A DNA stretch of 64,000 nucleotides, from positions 1 to 64,000 of the forward strand of contig NZ_AQXT01000002.1 in NCBI RefSeq assembly GCF_000376805.1. Direction: 5' to 3'. Shown one piece after another: positions 17,620-26,245 of the stretch. The notes beneath the pieces were generated by a model. That model was not told the DNA's origin. It worked only from the letters and a program-made list of their open reading frames with translations, and did not search any database. The position numbers and the translations under genes are program-made. Source of the stretch: Henriciella marina DSM 19595 (GTDB lineage Bacteria; Pseudomonadota; Alphaproteobacteria; Caulobacterales; Hyphomonadaceae). The first letter of the stretch is position 1; every line of letters starts with the position of its first letter.

Positions 17620-18495
17620 ATGAGCGAATGGGTCATCGGCGTGATTGGCGGCTCCGGCCTCTATGAGGTTGACGGGTTTGAAGACAGGGAAACCATGAAG
17701 GTCGAGACCCCCTGGGGCGCGCCATCCGATGAGCTGGTCAAGGGCCGTATCGGCGACGTGAAATTCGTCTTCCTGCCCCGGCATGGACGCGGCCATAGAC
17801 TGCCCCCGTCGCGGGTGCCGTACCAGGCGAATATCGATGCGCTGAAGCGGGCAGGGTGCACAGATGTGCTGTCGATTTCGGCCTGCGGGTCGCTGCGTGA
17901 GCGCTATGCGCCCGGCGATTTTGTCATGGTGGACCAGTTCATCGACCGGACCTTTGCGCGCGAGAAGAGCTTTTTCGGGCCGGGCATGGTGGCTCATGTG
18001 TCCATGGCCGAGCCTGTCTGCGAGCGCCTGTCAGAAGCGGCGGGAGATGCCGCCGAGAAGGCAGGTGTGACGGTCCATCGAAGCGGGACATATCTGGCGA
18101 TGGAAGGCCCGCAGTTTTCCTCGCGGGCAGAAAGCTTCCTCTATCGCCAGTGGGAATGCGATGTGATCGGGATGACCAATATGCCTGAGGCCAAGCTCGC
18201 GCGGGAAGCGGAGCTTCCCTATGCGACGATGGCGATGGTCACCGATTATGATTGCTGGCGCGACAGCAGCGAGGCGGTGTCTGTCGCAAATGTTCTGGAA
18301 ATCATGCAGTCCAACACTGCCGCAGCGAAGACAGCGATCACGGAACTGGCGCGGATGCTGTCGGGCGTGGCGCGGACGCCGTCTCCGCAGGCGATCGAGA
18401 CCTGTCTCGACTATGCGTTGATCACCGCCCCCGATGCACGCGATCCCAATCTTCTGCTCAAGCTGGACGCGGTGGCCGGGCGTATCCTGAAATAG
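17620..18495 (+). CDS. mtnP: S-methyl-5'-thioadenosine phosphorylase
   Basis: A 291-residue purine phosphorylase of the MTAP type. The start is placed at the ATG at 17620, beginning MSEWVIGVIGGSGLY, because the family begins close to this glycine-rich strand and GGAG lies upstream; an ATG at 17590 adds ten residues without homology. Phosphate- and substrate-binding segments are visible: GGSGLYE, FLPRHGRGHRLPPSRVPYQ, MEGPQFSSRAES, GMTNMPEAKLAREAELPYA and TDYDCW. The last two, with the Asp of TDYDCW, indicate 6-aminopurine specificity. It cleaves methylthioadenosine to adenine and methylthioribose-1-phosphate. The adenine phosphoribosyltransferase gene lies two genes downstream, so released adenine can be recovered locally. 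Confidence 0.92.
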   Translation: MSEWVIGVIGGSGLYEVDGFEDRETMKVETPWGAPSDELVKGRIGDVKFVFLPRHGRGHRLPPSRVPYQANIDALKRAGCTDVLSISACGSLRERYAPGDFVMVDQFIDRTFAREKSFFGPGMVAHVSMAEPVCERLSEAAGDAAEKAGVTVHRSGTYLAMEGPQFSSRAESFLYRQWECDVIGMTNMPEAKLAREAELPYATMAMVTDYDCWRDSSEAVSVANVLEIMQSNTAAAKTAITELARMLSGVARTPSPQAIETCLDYALITAPDARDPNLLLKLDAVAGRILK

Positions 18496-18659
18496 GGTGC
18501 CGGCGCGGGGTACTTGCGGTACCCGGGCGGTGTCAGGGCGGTGTCGGGTCGGCGTTTGTCGAGGGCCCGGCGTCGGCGCAATACGCGTGAGACGCGAACG
18601 TGTTCGACCTCAATTCTCTTCTTTGTTAACGTCACGCCGCTGGGCGGGAAAAATAGAGA

Positions 18660-19661
18660 ATGAATGCAATAAATTCCGATACAATGATCGTGGGCGGCGT
18701 CGGCCTGCTCATCCTGGCAGCGCTGGTTATCGGCTTCGTGCTGTGGCGCGTCCGGTCGGGCCGCAAGCCTGTCAACGGTACTGCCTTCAAGCTTGTCGGC
18801 GATGAGTTCCGGTTCATGCTGCATCAGGCCATCGGTGAGGTCAGAGACCTGGAAAAGGGCTGGATCCAGCAGCCTGACGGACTGGCGACAATCAAGCACC
18901 CTCAGTTCAATGGCCTTTCGCGGGACGCCGAGTACGCAAAACAGCGGCCTCTTGATGGTCTCCATGCGGCCTATCAGAACATGGAGGCGAGCAAGGAAGA
19001 GGTTCGCGCGGCGCTGTCTGGCAATGGCGATCGGTCAGCTGCTGTCGATGGCTACAAGCAGAGCACGATTGGCGCGATTGCAGCGCTCTATCTCTGGGAA
19101 AAGCAGGATGGCCGCAGTCCTGAAAACACGCCGACGACACGTAGCGCTTTTGTCCGGGACTGGATGAAGGAAAACGATATTTCGCAGGCGCTCATACCGG
19201 GTATCGCGCTTCGCGATGAGGTGGTCGAGTATCTGCGCCAGGCGGGAATGACGCTGACACCGAAGCCAATGGCGATGACGGCCTACGAGTATTATGGCCG
19301 CGCGTCGGGCGATACAGGCATGGTGGCGGCCGGAACACCCGACGAGGCCGTGGCCGATGATGTGCCAATTGTGCCGCCGCCGCCGGAGACGCCTGTCGCG
19401 ATCGAGGAAGAGGCGCCTGCGCCAGTCGAAGCAGAAAGCGAGACGGCGGCAGACCCCGTACAAGAGGCGCCCGCCGACGCAGAGAGCGGCCCTGAAGTGG
19501 GGCCCGCCGAGGAAGAGCCGCAGAGCCAGGGGGCTGTCGCAGCCGATCCGCCTTATCCGCATAATCCGGGTGAGCGTGCCGCCCCCGTCACCGTCGCGCA
19601 AATTGCCGGGTCCGGTGATCCGCCGCCGCCAAGCCGCCGGCGCATGCGACGCCGCCGCTAG
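18660..19661 (+). CDS. Single-pass membrane protein with disordered acidic tail, unknown
   Basis: A 333-residue protein of no family I recognise. A hydrophobic helix occupies residues about 9-29 (IVGGVGLLILAALVIGFVLW), followed by basic residues (RVRSGRKP), so the bulk probably faces the cytoplasm. Residues about 40-215 form a mostly helical folded domain (FKLVGDEFRFMLHQAIGEVR; AAYQNMEASKEEVRAAL). The last 110 residues are rich in Pro, Glu and Ala and end in an arginine cluster (PPPSRRRMRRRR). The tail could bind nucleic acid or membrane phospholipid; that is speculation. It lies between mtnP and apt on the same strand with gaps of 164 and 46 nt. Confidence 0.7.
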   Translation: MNAINSDTMIVGGVGLLILAALVIGFVLWRVRSGRKPVNGTAFKLVGDEFRFMLHQAIGEVRDLEKGWIQQPDGLATIKHPQFNGLSRDAEYAKQRPLDGLHAAYQNMEASKEEVRAALSGNGDRSAAVDGYKQSTIGAIAALYLWEKQDGRSPENTPTTRSAFVRDWMKENDISQALIPGIALRDEVVEYLRQAGMTLTPKPMAMTAYEYYGRASGDTGMVAAGTPDEAVADDVPIVPPPPETPVAIEEEAPAPVEAESETAADPVQEAPADAESGPEVGPAEEEPQSQGAVAADPPYPHNPGERAAPVTVAQIAGSGDPPPPSRRRMRRRR

Positions 19662-19707
19662 GCTGGAAGTCGGTTTGCAGGCTCAGAAAAGGCTGTAAAA
19701 CGGCTCC

Positions 19708-20235
19708 ATGGATTTCAAATCGAAGATACGGACAATTCCCGACTATCCGCGCGAAGGCATCATGTTTCGTGATGTCTCGACTCTCATGGCGGACGCAGAT
19801 GCGTTTGCGGGCGCAGTAGAGCAGCTCTGTAAACCCTTTGAAGGTCTGGAGATTTCAAAAGTCGCCGGGATTGATGCCCGGGGATTTATCCTCGGCGGTG
19901 CCATGGCAGTTCATCTCAATGCGGGTTTCCTGCCGCTCCGCAAGCCGGGCAAGCTGCCCTACAGGACATTCAGCGAAGCCTATGAGCTGGAGTATGGCTC
20001 CGACGCGCTGCACATGCATGTCGACGGCGTCGAGGAAGGCGAAAAGGTTCTGCTGGTCGACGATCTGATCGCGACAGGCGGGACGGCTGAGGCGGGGGTC
20101 AAGCTCCTGCGGCGCGGGCGGGCAGATATCGTATCGGCTGTCTTCCTTGTCGAGCTGCCAGACCTTGGCGGAACGCGCCGGGTGCGTAACATGGGTGTTG
20201 AAGTAAACGCGCTCGTCTCGTTTGATGGCGACTGA
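19708..20235 (+). CDS. apt: Adenine phosphoribosyltransferase
   Basis: A 175-residue type I phosphoribosyltransferase. The N-terminal FKSKIRTIPDYPREGIMFRD segment and the AGIDARGFILGGAMA segment are characteristic of Apt. The PRPP loop is VLLVDDLIATGGTAEAG at residues about 116-132. It converts adenine and PRPP to AMP. Being near the methylthioadenosine phosphorylase gene (17620-18495), it would salvage the adenine that enzyme releases. The ribosome site before the ATG at 19708 is weak (AAAAGG, about 15 nt away). Confidence 0.96.
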   Translation: MDFKSKIRTIPDYPREGIMFRDVSTLMADADAFAGAVEQLCKPFEGLEISKVAGIDARGFILGGAMAVHLNAGFLPLRKPGKLPYRTFSEAYELEYGSDALHMHVDGVEEGEKVLLVDDLIATGGTAEAGVKLLRRGRADIVSAVFLVELPDLGGTRRVRNMGVEVNALVSFDGD

Positions 20236-20271
20236 GCAAATTTAACTGCGTCTGACTGGGGAATTGAAATC

Positions 20272-22245
20272 ATGAAAACCATTGGATGGGTGAGCGGCCT
20301 TGTGCTGGCGACGTCTCTATCGGCTTGCGACCAGGTCAGGACCCCGCCGGTCTTTGACCGGTCTGACAGCGGCGATGAGGCAGGCACTGCCGCGTCCGGC
20401 ACGGTTGGCGTGACAGACTGGCAGGAGACGCTCGTCGAATATGAGGCTTTCGCTGACACACCTTATTCAAGTGACGGTGGCATCGAAGCCGACCTTTCAG
20501 GCGTGCAGGCGGCTCTGCCGGATATGCTCAGCCTTAGCTGGGATGAGACAGCGTTTGACGCGGCCAGCGGCGCCACCGCGTTCAGTGATCTGCGCCTGAC
20601 CCTGAATACCGAGCCTGCAGTCAGCATCGCGATCGATGAAGCGCGTGTCTGGGGCTTTGATGGTGACTTCCTGGCGGCACGCCTGCGCGGTGAACGGCTG
20701 GACGAAGCCGGAACCGTGTTCGAGCGCCTTGAGGCGGATGGCTATGCCATCGTCGGCGCGGCCGATGCCTTGAATGCAGCCTTTGGTGTGCTGGAGGATG
20801 AATTGGGCGAGGGCGCGGACACGGTCTTTGGCGTCAGCCAGCTGGACATTGCGGCGGAGACAAGCGTCACAAGCAATCTGTCGCTGCGGCCATTTGAATA
20901 TGTCCCGGTGACAGACGAGCAGTTCAGCAAGCTGGATGAGTTTTTTGGCGCCGGCGACTTTGATGCTGAGGAAGACGCCGAGGCGGACGCCGGCGTCCAG
21001 CTGGAGCATGTGCACACGGCGCAGCAGGTGCTGGCCGCTTTGCGCTCGATCTCTATCGAACGCGGCGCGGCGCGAAATATCTCGACCGTCATGGAGATGG
21101 GAGGCGAAGGCATGACCCAGTCGGTGGCGTATGAGATGGAGTTCTACGCCTATGACGGCATCTCCGGTTTTGATCTCGACCGCATATACTCAACCGGCAT
21201 CCGCCAGGATCAGGGGATGAGCTTTGACGTGCCTGAGGAGGGAGACGCTGGAACGCCCTTCCCGGAGGGGGTCCAGTTTGAACAGACGGTTCTGGCTGAC
21301 TTCTCCTCGTATGAAGGGCTGCGGCTGGACACGTTGGCAGGTTATCTTGCACGAGGCGCATTTCCCGGCATGGAGGAGCGCGACCTGATGAGCCTCGGCA
21401 CGAGCGAGATCATCAACTACGCTCTCAGGATCAACGATGAGGATATCTACCGCGTTGAGCGGGGCCGTTTCGACGCGTCGAAATTCGAATGGCTGCTGCC
21501 TAAGGAGCTTACCTTCGACGTAGAAGGCATGTCGGTTCATCCATCCGCGGTCGGAAATATGGTCATGGGCTTCATCTCTTCGGGCGACGATGAGGAAATG
21601 GATGAGATCCGCCGGGATATAGAGGAAGGGATCGCTCTCCTCGATGAGCATGGCTTCTCTGACATCCCGGTCGACCTGCAGGCGGTCGCAAGCTGGGATG
21701 AGGGAAGCGGCAAGACGCTGTTCCGGCTGGCAGGACAATCTGACGGGTTTGGTGAGCGTATTGCGCGGCTTGAGATCACGTTGCCGGACTATAACCAGAT
21801 CGCCGAGCTGGAGGCGTCAGGCACCGACTTTGAGGACGGCTTTGAGAAGCTGTTTGAAGAGCATTTCAGTTTCGTTGGCGCCCGCCTCTATGAAGTGGAC
21901 GAGGGCGGATACGATAAACTGTTCGGCTTCCTTCACGAACTGGGCAAACTTCATGAAAGCGAAGGATGGGGCGCATGGCTGGCCGGTATGCCGCCAGAAA
22001 ACATGCGAACATTTATCGCGACCATGACGCGGTCGGTGAAAGGCAATGCCAGCGATGTCCCGCAGGCGGCTGACTGGATCGAGGCGGTTGCGGCCTATTT
22101 CGAGACGTCTGGCGGCAGCCTGGATATCCGGGTTGAGCCGGAAACGCCGCTTACACCTGAAATGATCGAAGCGCTCGATACGGCGGATGATCCGCAGGCG
22201 GCGATCGAACAGTTCGGGATCAGCGTCACACATACACCTGAATAG
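20272..22245 (+). CDS. Large predicted lipoprotein of unknown function
   Basis: A 657-residue protein with a lipoprotein signal (MKTIGWVSGLVLATSLSAC, lipobox Cys at residue 19), so it is probably anchored to a membrane facing the periplasm. It is very acidic overall, with few Cys or His residues and no membrane helix after the signal. I recognise no domain. Recurrent short patterns built around Asp-Leu/Phe and Glu-rich helices (DEFFGAGDFDAEEDAEADAG; FEDGFEKLFEEHFSF) suggest a long helical-repeat or porin-associated scaffold, but this is weak. GGGGA lies upstream of the ATG. It follows apt by 36 nt and precedes the ClpP-like gene on the same strand. Confidence 0.7.
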   Translation: MKTIGWVSGLVLATSLSACDQVRTPPVFDRSDSGDEAGTAASGTVGVTDWQETLVEYEAFADTPYSSDGGIEADLSGVQAALPDMLSLSWDETAFDAASGATAFSDLRLTLNTEPAVSIAIDEARVWGFDGDFLAARLRGERLDEAGTVFERLEADGYAIVGAADALNAAFGVLEDELGEGADTVFGVSQLDIAAETSVTSNLSLRPFEYVPVTDEQFSKLDEFFGAGDFDAEEDAEADAGVQLEHVHTAQQVLAALRSISIERGAARNISTVMEMGGEGMTQSVAYEMEFYAYDGISGFDLDRIYSTGIRQDQGMSFDVPEEGDAGTPFPEGVQFEQTVLADFSSYEGLRLDTLAGYLARGAFPGMEERDLMSLGTSEIINYALRINDEDIYRVERGRFDASKFEWLLPKELTFDVEGMSVHPSAVGNMVMGFISSGDDEEMDEIRRDIEEGIALLDEHGFSDIPVDLQAVASWDEGSGKTLFRLAGQSDGFGERIARLEITLPDYNQIAELEASGTDFEDGFEKLFEEHFSFVGARLYEVDEGGYDKLFGFLHELGKLHESEGWGAWLAGMPPENMRTFIATMTRSVKGNASDVPQAADWIEAVAAYFETSGGSLDIRVEPETPLTPEMIEALDTADDPQAAIEQFGISVTHTPE

Positions 22246-22317
22246 GTGAGTGAGGTGCTTGACCCCAGCGATGGTGCGCATCACCTATGGCATCGACAAG
22301 TTTGTATGGGAGACGTC

Positions 22318-22908
22318 ATGCACCGCCTCGACGATGAGACCGAACAGAAGCCGCAGAACGAGCCGAATGCCTTTCTAGAAGAGGCACTTTTCAAGGCCAG
22401 AACGATCATGTTGACCGGCGGCGTTGACGACAAGCTCGCCCGGCGGGTCTGCGAACGCCTTTTGGCGCTCGACGCCGAAAGCGACAAGCCGATCCTTCTG
22501 GTCGTGTCATCGCCAGGCGGCCACGTTGAGTCCGGCGACATGATCCATGACATGATCAAGTTCGTCCGCGCCGAGGTCAAAGTGCTTGGCTCTGGCTGGG
22601 TCGCATCCGCTGGCGCCCTGATCTATGCAGCCGCGAAGAAGGAAAATCGCTTCGCCCTGCCAAATACGCGCTTCCTGCTTCATGAACCACGTGGCGGTTT
22701 TGGCGGTCAGGCATCCGATATCGATATCCAGGTGCGTGAGATCGTGCGCATGCGCGAGCGCCTGAACAATATTTTCGCAAAGGCCACCGGCCAGACGCTG
22801 GAAAAGATCAAGGCCGATACCGACCGCGACCACTGGATGAGTGCTGAAGAAGCCGTGTCTTACGGCCTTGTTGGCAAGATCGTCACCAGCCGTAGCGAAA
22901 TCAGCTGA
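22318..22908 (+). CDS. ClpP-like serine protease, orphan paralogue
   Basis: A 196-residue ClpP-family protein. The start is placed at the ATG at 22318 because GGGAG lies 5-6 nt upstream; the ATG at 22306 has none. Catalytic residues fit ClpP: Ser in GSGWVASAGALIYAAA, His in LLHEPRGG, and Asp in TDRDHWMSAEEAVSYGLVGK. The Ser loop reads WVASAG rather than the housekeeping QAASMG, and neither clpX nor a trigger factor gene is nearby. This is probably a second ClpP isoform with its own partner or role. It could form mixed barrels with the main ClpP. Its stop abuts the convergent hydrolase gene with no intervening base. Confidence 0.88.
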   Translation: MHRLDDETEQKPQNEPNAFLEEALFKARTIMLTGGVDDKLARRVCERLLALDAESDKPILLVVSSPGGHVESGDMIHDMIKFVRAEVKVLGSGWVASAGALIYAAAKKENRFALPNTRFLLHEPRGGFGGQASDIDIQVREIVRMRERLNNIFAKATGQTLEKIKADTDRDHWMSAEEAVSYGLVGKIVTSRSEIS

Positions 22909-23751
22909 TCAATGCACCGAGCCGCCGGCGGTGGCGGCGGGCATTTTCTCAGACGCATCAATCAAAGTCCGGCCCAGAAAGGGCCGGATTTTTTCTGCCG
23001 CGCGCTCAGGTTTCAGGAAGGGGAAGAGATGTCCGCCATCCTCGATCCATTCCTGCTCCGCACGGGGAATAAAGGTCGATAGCTGCAAGGAATTTGACGG
23101 CGCTATGATGTTGTCGCGCGTGCCCGCGAGCACCAGCGTCTTGTTGCTCAGGAAGGGCAGGAAGGCGAGGCTTGACCAGCCGGCAAAGCCAAGCAGCTGC
23201 CGCGACATCACTTCAGGCGCCGCAAAGGCCTCGGTGCCGGGCGCGATCTGGAGCATGTCCATGTCGCGTTCCAGGTCGGTCCAGAGCTTTAGAAGCGGGA
23301 AGGCCGATGAGAAAAGGGCCGCATCGCTCCAGTCATGGGTCAGCATGGTGAAGCCGCTGCAGGTCGCGGCGAGGATGAGGCGGCCGACATGTTTTCTGTA
23401 TTGCAGGGCAACCTGCTGGGCGAGCACACCGCCCAGCGAAAAGCCCATCAGGTCAAACCTGTCCGCGCCAAGATCTGCGCAGGCCTGCACGACAAAGTGC
23501 GCGAGCAGGACCGGCGAATGAACCATGTCGGTTTCGGGCGTCTGCCCGCTGCCGGGCATCTCGATCGCGATCAGGCGCGTGTCCGGGAACTGGGCGGCGA
23601 AAGGGGGGAGAAGCTCCAGTGGCGAGCCGATCCCGTTGAGGAAAACCAGCGGGGTGCCGGGGGCATTATCGTTCCAGATATGGATGCGCAGGCGCGTGCG
23701 GCCTGCCGTGTGCCAGACTTCGCGGTGAGGTGTCGGCTTGAGGTGCGGCAA
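22909..23751 (-). CDS. Alpha/beta hydrolase, intracellular PHA-depolymerase-like
   Basis: A 280-residue alpha/beta hydrolase with nucleophile elbow GFSLGG. Segment order closely recalls Pseudomonas PhaZ: LVFLNGIGSPLELL, then IEMPGSGQT, LAQQVALQYRK, LILAATCSGF, LVLAGTRDNIIAPSNS with the acid residue, and IEDGGHLFPF with the histidine. This makes a medium-chain polyhydroxyalkanoate depolymerase or a related acyl hydrolase likely; other esterase roles cannot be excluded. The frame begins with TTG at 23751, preceded by GGAAACGAC, and no ATG occurs near the N-terminus. Its stop directly abuts the ClpP gene stop, tail to tail. Confidence 0.75.
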   Translation of the reverse strand: MPHLKPTPHREVWHTAGRTRLRIHIWNDNAPGTPLVFLNGIGSPLELLPPFAAQFPDTRLIAIEMPGSGQTPETDMVHSPVLLAHFVVQACADLGADRFDLMGFSLGGVLAQQVALQYRKHVGRLILAATCSGFTMLTHDWSDAALFSSAFPLLKLWTDLERDMDMLQIAPGTEAFAAPEVMSRQLLGFAGWSSLAFLPFLSNKTLVLAGTRDNIIAPSNSLQLSTFIPRAEQEWIEDGGHLFPFLKPERAAEKIRPFLGRTLIDASEKMPAATAGGSVH

Positions 23752-23845
23752 GTCGTTTCCAGTATCTGTTTAGGGCGCTCGAAGCGCGAGCCATGGACCG
23801 GCGCCCCATTGGTGTAGACGACATCGCAACGGCATAACAGCCGGC

Positions 23846-23875
23846 AAAGAAAAAGGGAGACCAAACTGGTCTCCC
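23846..23875 (-). terminator. Strong hairpin with U-tract on the minus strand, no gene upstream of it
   Basis: Perfect 9-bp inverted repeat (GGGAGACCA at 23855-23863, TGGTCTCCC at 23867-23875) with a 3-nt loop. On the minus strand it is followed by TTTTTCTTTG, the form of an intrinsic terminator. No minus-strand gene ends here; it lies about 100 nt before the TTG of the hydrolase gene. It may end a small RNA, attenuate the hydrolase transcript, or block antisense transcription from the receptor gene. Confidence 0.6.
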
Positions 23876-24010
23876 TGATCCACTCTACACAGTTTACTCT
23901 ACAATCGGTGATATGTAACGGATTTTTCGCAAGAAATCCAGAGCGGAAACGCACCGTACCGCATGGGCCGGTGGCGGATCAGGCGCCCCTGAAAAAACAA
24001 TCTACAATTT

Positions 24011-24032
24011 CTGAGAATGAGATTGACTCGCA
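24011..24032. promoter_or_regulatory. Candidate Fur box 1 upstream of the TonB receptor
   Basis: TGAGAATGAGATTGACTCGCAA resembles a Fur-type iron box, and the TGAGAATGA core recurs at 24067-24075 (opposite strand) and at 36241. A possible -35 element TTGACT (24023-24028) lies within it, so binding would block initiation. The -10 region is not clear. Confidence 0.5.
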
Positions 24033-24056
24033 ACTGTGCCCCATTTAGTGCGCCTG

Positions 24057-24077
24057 TTATTGACAATCATTCTCAAA
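24057..24077. promoter_or_regulatory. Candidate Fur box 2 upstream of the TonB receptor
   Basis: On the minus strand this site reads TGAGAATGATTGTCAATAA, close to the classical GATAATGATAATCATTATC pattern. It lies 20-40 nt before the receptor start codon. Together with box 1 it suggests repression of the receptor, membrane protein and PepSY genes when iron is plentiful. Confidence 0.55.
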
Positions 24078-24095
24078 TATCAGGGAAGAGGGATT

Positions 24096-26219
24096 ATGGG
24101 GTATAGAACACTCGCTGCGGTACTCATCATGTCGGCAAGTCCGGCTGCGCTGGCTGTTGCGCAGGACGCTGCACCAGCCGAGGACGCCGACAGCCGTCAG
24201 GAGACGATTATCGTTACCGGAACGACCGCCTTCGGGGCGACCAAGTCTGATACGCCCATCGTCGAAACCGCGCGTACCCTGTCGGTCGAGACCAGCGAGA
24301 TGTTCATCGACAAGGGCGCGCTGAACCTTTCCTCGGCGCTGACCTATGTCGCGGGCGTGACCGCTGAGCCTTATGGCTTTTCGACACGCGGTGACTTTCC
24401 CCAGTCGCGCGGGCTGGAACTGCCACGTTATCGCGACTCCATCCAGGAGCTCTTCGGCAGCTACAATTCTACACGCGCCGACCTTTATACGGTCGAGCAG
24501 ATCGAAGTGCTGAAAGGCCCGGCGTCGGTGCTTTACGGGCAAGGCTCGCCGGGCGGTATCGTCAACTATGTGTCCAAGACGCCGCGCGACACGTTTGGCG
24601 GCGAGCTTCGCGGCGAGGTCGGTAATTTCGACCGCTATGAAGTAGCTGGCGACGTCACCGGCCCGATCGGCGGCGAGGGAAGCCCGTTCTCGTTCCGGCT
24701 TGTCGGGCTCTATGGTGACACCGGTACGCAGGTCGATCAGGTCGATGAAGAGACGAAAGTCTTCATGCCGTCGCTGGCCTGGCAGGCAACGCCTGACACG
24801 CGCTTTACGCTCATCGGCCTTGTGCAGGACACTGACAGCGACACGGCGGCACAGTTCCTTCCGATCAAAGGCACGCTCGAACCACTCGACGATGGAAGCT
24901 ATCTCGACTGGCAGGTCTATGCTGGCGAGGAAGATTTCAACCGCTACAATACGAGCTCTGAGCAGGTCACGCTTCTTGGTGAGCACCGCATCAACGACAA
25001 TCTGATGATTGAAGGCACGGCGCTCTGGCGCTCGGGCGAAGCGGACTATCACCAAGCCTGGCCAGCCTTCATCGGCGGTACACGCTACATCAACGACGTG
25101 CTCGGCGTGAATCTCTTCACCGACACGACTGTTGCCCGCACTTTCTATCAAGGCGACAACACCTTCGACCAGCTGGCCGGCGATATCCGCCTTCGGGCTG
25201 ATTTCACGACCGGCGCGCTCGAGCATGAGCTGCTGGCGGGCGTCCAGCATCAGGATGTCGAAACCGACAGCAACACCTCCTACTATTTTGCAGGCGGTGC
25301 GCTGGCCGGTGATTTCCGCTACGTGCTGGACCTGAAGAACCCCGTTTACACAGGCGCTCCCGATCAGTCGGTATTCGACGCGATCTATAATGATGCGCCA
25401 ACGCAGACGACAAAGGATACGGGCGTCTATCTGTCCGACCAAATGGCCTATGACAAATGGCGGTTCACGGCAGGCATACGCTTTGACAGCGTCGAAAATG
25501 AGGCTGGCGCGGTCAGTCAGGAAGACGACGCCGTGTCCACGAGCTTTGGTATCCTCTATCGCTTCGACAATGGCTTCTCGCCTTATGTGAGCTATGCCGA
25601 AAGCTTTGAGGCGGTCGTCGGCACCGACATCAACGGCAATCAGCTGGAGCCGGAAGAAGCGCGCCAATATGAGGTCGGCTTCAAATATGACCCGCGCGGT
25701 ATCCCGGGCATCATCACGGCGTCGTACTACGATATCGAGATTTCGAACCTTCCGAACCCAAATTCGCTGCCGGGGAACGCTGCCCAACAGCAGGGCATCT
25801 CTACGCTGAAAGGGTTCGAGGCCGAAGCCCGCCTGCAATTCGACGAGATCTATTTCCAGGCCGCGGCGTCTACTATCGATGCCGAAGACCCGAATGGCTT
25901 CCAGCTCTCGGCAATCCCGGAAATGCAGGCTTCGGTCTGGACGACCTGGCGCCCCGATGGGGCATGGAAAGGCTTCAAGGCGGGCGCGGGTATTCGTTAT
26001 GTCGGCGAGACCGTGTCCGAGAATGCGGCGCTCTCCTACACCACGCCGGATTATACGCTGGGCGACCTCATGATCGGCTATGAGTGGGACCAGTGGGACT
26101 TTGCGATTAATGCGCGCAACATCACCGATGAAGACTATCTCACCGGCTGTCTGACGCGCGGCGACTGCTTCCCGGGTCTGCGCCGCACGGTTGTCGCCAG
26201 CCTCAGCTACGACTTCTAG
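24096..26219 (+). CDS. TonB-dependent siderophore receptor
   Basis: A 707-residue outer-membrane receptor. I start at the ATG at 24096 (MGYRTLAAVL), preceded by GGGAAGAGGG and followed by a signal peptide cleaved near AVAQD. A TonB-box-like segment ETIIVTGTTAFGATKSDTPI is followed by the plug (VEQIEVLKGPASVLYGQGSP, GGIVNYVSKTP) and a long beta-barrel. It ends in LRRTVVASLSYDF with a terminal Phe, as usual for outer-membrane barrels. The FhuA-like plug points to ferric siderophores of the hydroxamate/ferrichrome class, though the ligand is not certain. Fur-like boxes precede it, and it leads a three-gene operon with a membrane protein and a PepSY protein. Confidence 0.93.
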   Translation: MGYRTLAAVLIMSASPAALAVAQDAAPAEDADSRQETIIVTGTTAFGATKSDTPIVETARTLSVETSEMFIDKGALNLSSALTYVAGVTAEPYGFSTRGDFPQSRGLELPRYRDSIQELFGSYNSTRADLYTVEQIEVLKGPASVLYGQGSPGGIVNYVSKTPRDTFGGELRGEVGNFDRYEVAGDVTGPIGGEGSPFSFRLVGLYGDTGTQVDQVDEETKVFMPSLAWQATPDTRFTLIGLVQDTDSDTAAQFLPIKGTLEPLDDGSYLDWQVYAGEEDFNRYNTSSEQVTLLGEHRINDNLMIEGTALWRSGEADYHQAWPAFIGGTRYINDVLGVNLFTDTTVARTFYQGDNTFDQLAGDIRLRADFTTGALEHELLAGVQHQDVETDSNTSYYFAGGALAGDFRYVLDLKNPVYTGAPDQSVFDAIYNDAPTQTTKDTGVYLSDQMAYDKWRFTAGIRFDSVENEAGAVSQEDDAVSTSFGILYRFDNGFSPYVSYAESFEAVVGTDINGNQLEPEEARQYEVGFKYDPRGIPGIITASYYDIEISNLPNPNSLPGNAAQQQGISTLKGFEAEARLQFDEIYFQAAASTIDAEDPNGFQLSAIPEMQASVWTTWRPDGAWKGFKAGAGIRYVGETVSENAALSYTTPDYTLGDLMIGYEWDQWDFAINARNITDEDYLTGCLTRGDCFPGLRRTVVASLSYDF

Positions 26220-26245
26220 CCAACCAGTAGGGGAGACCGTCCGTC

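Noticed and set aside
18496..18659. Direct repeats of GGGCGGTGTC type after mtnP
   Set aside because: The copies are short and imperfect and fit GC-rich background.
24057..25838. A 593-codon open frame antisense to the TonB receptor
   Set aside because: The composition is typical of antisense frames and the receptor is clear on the other strand.
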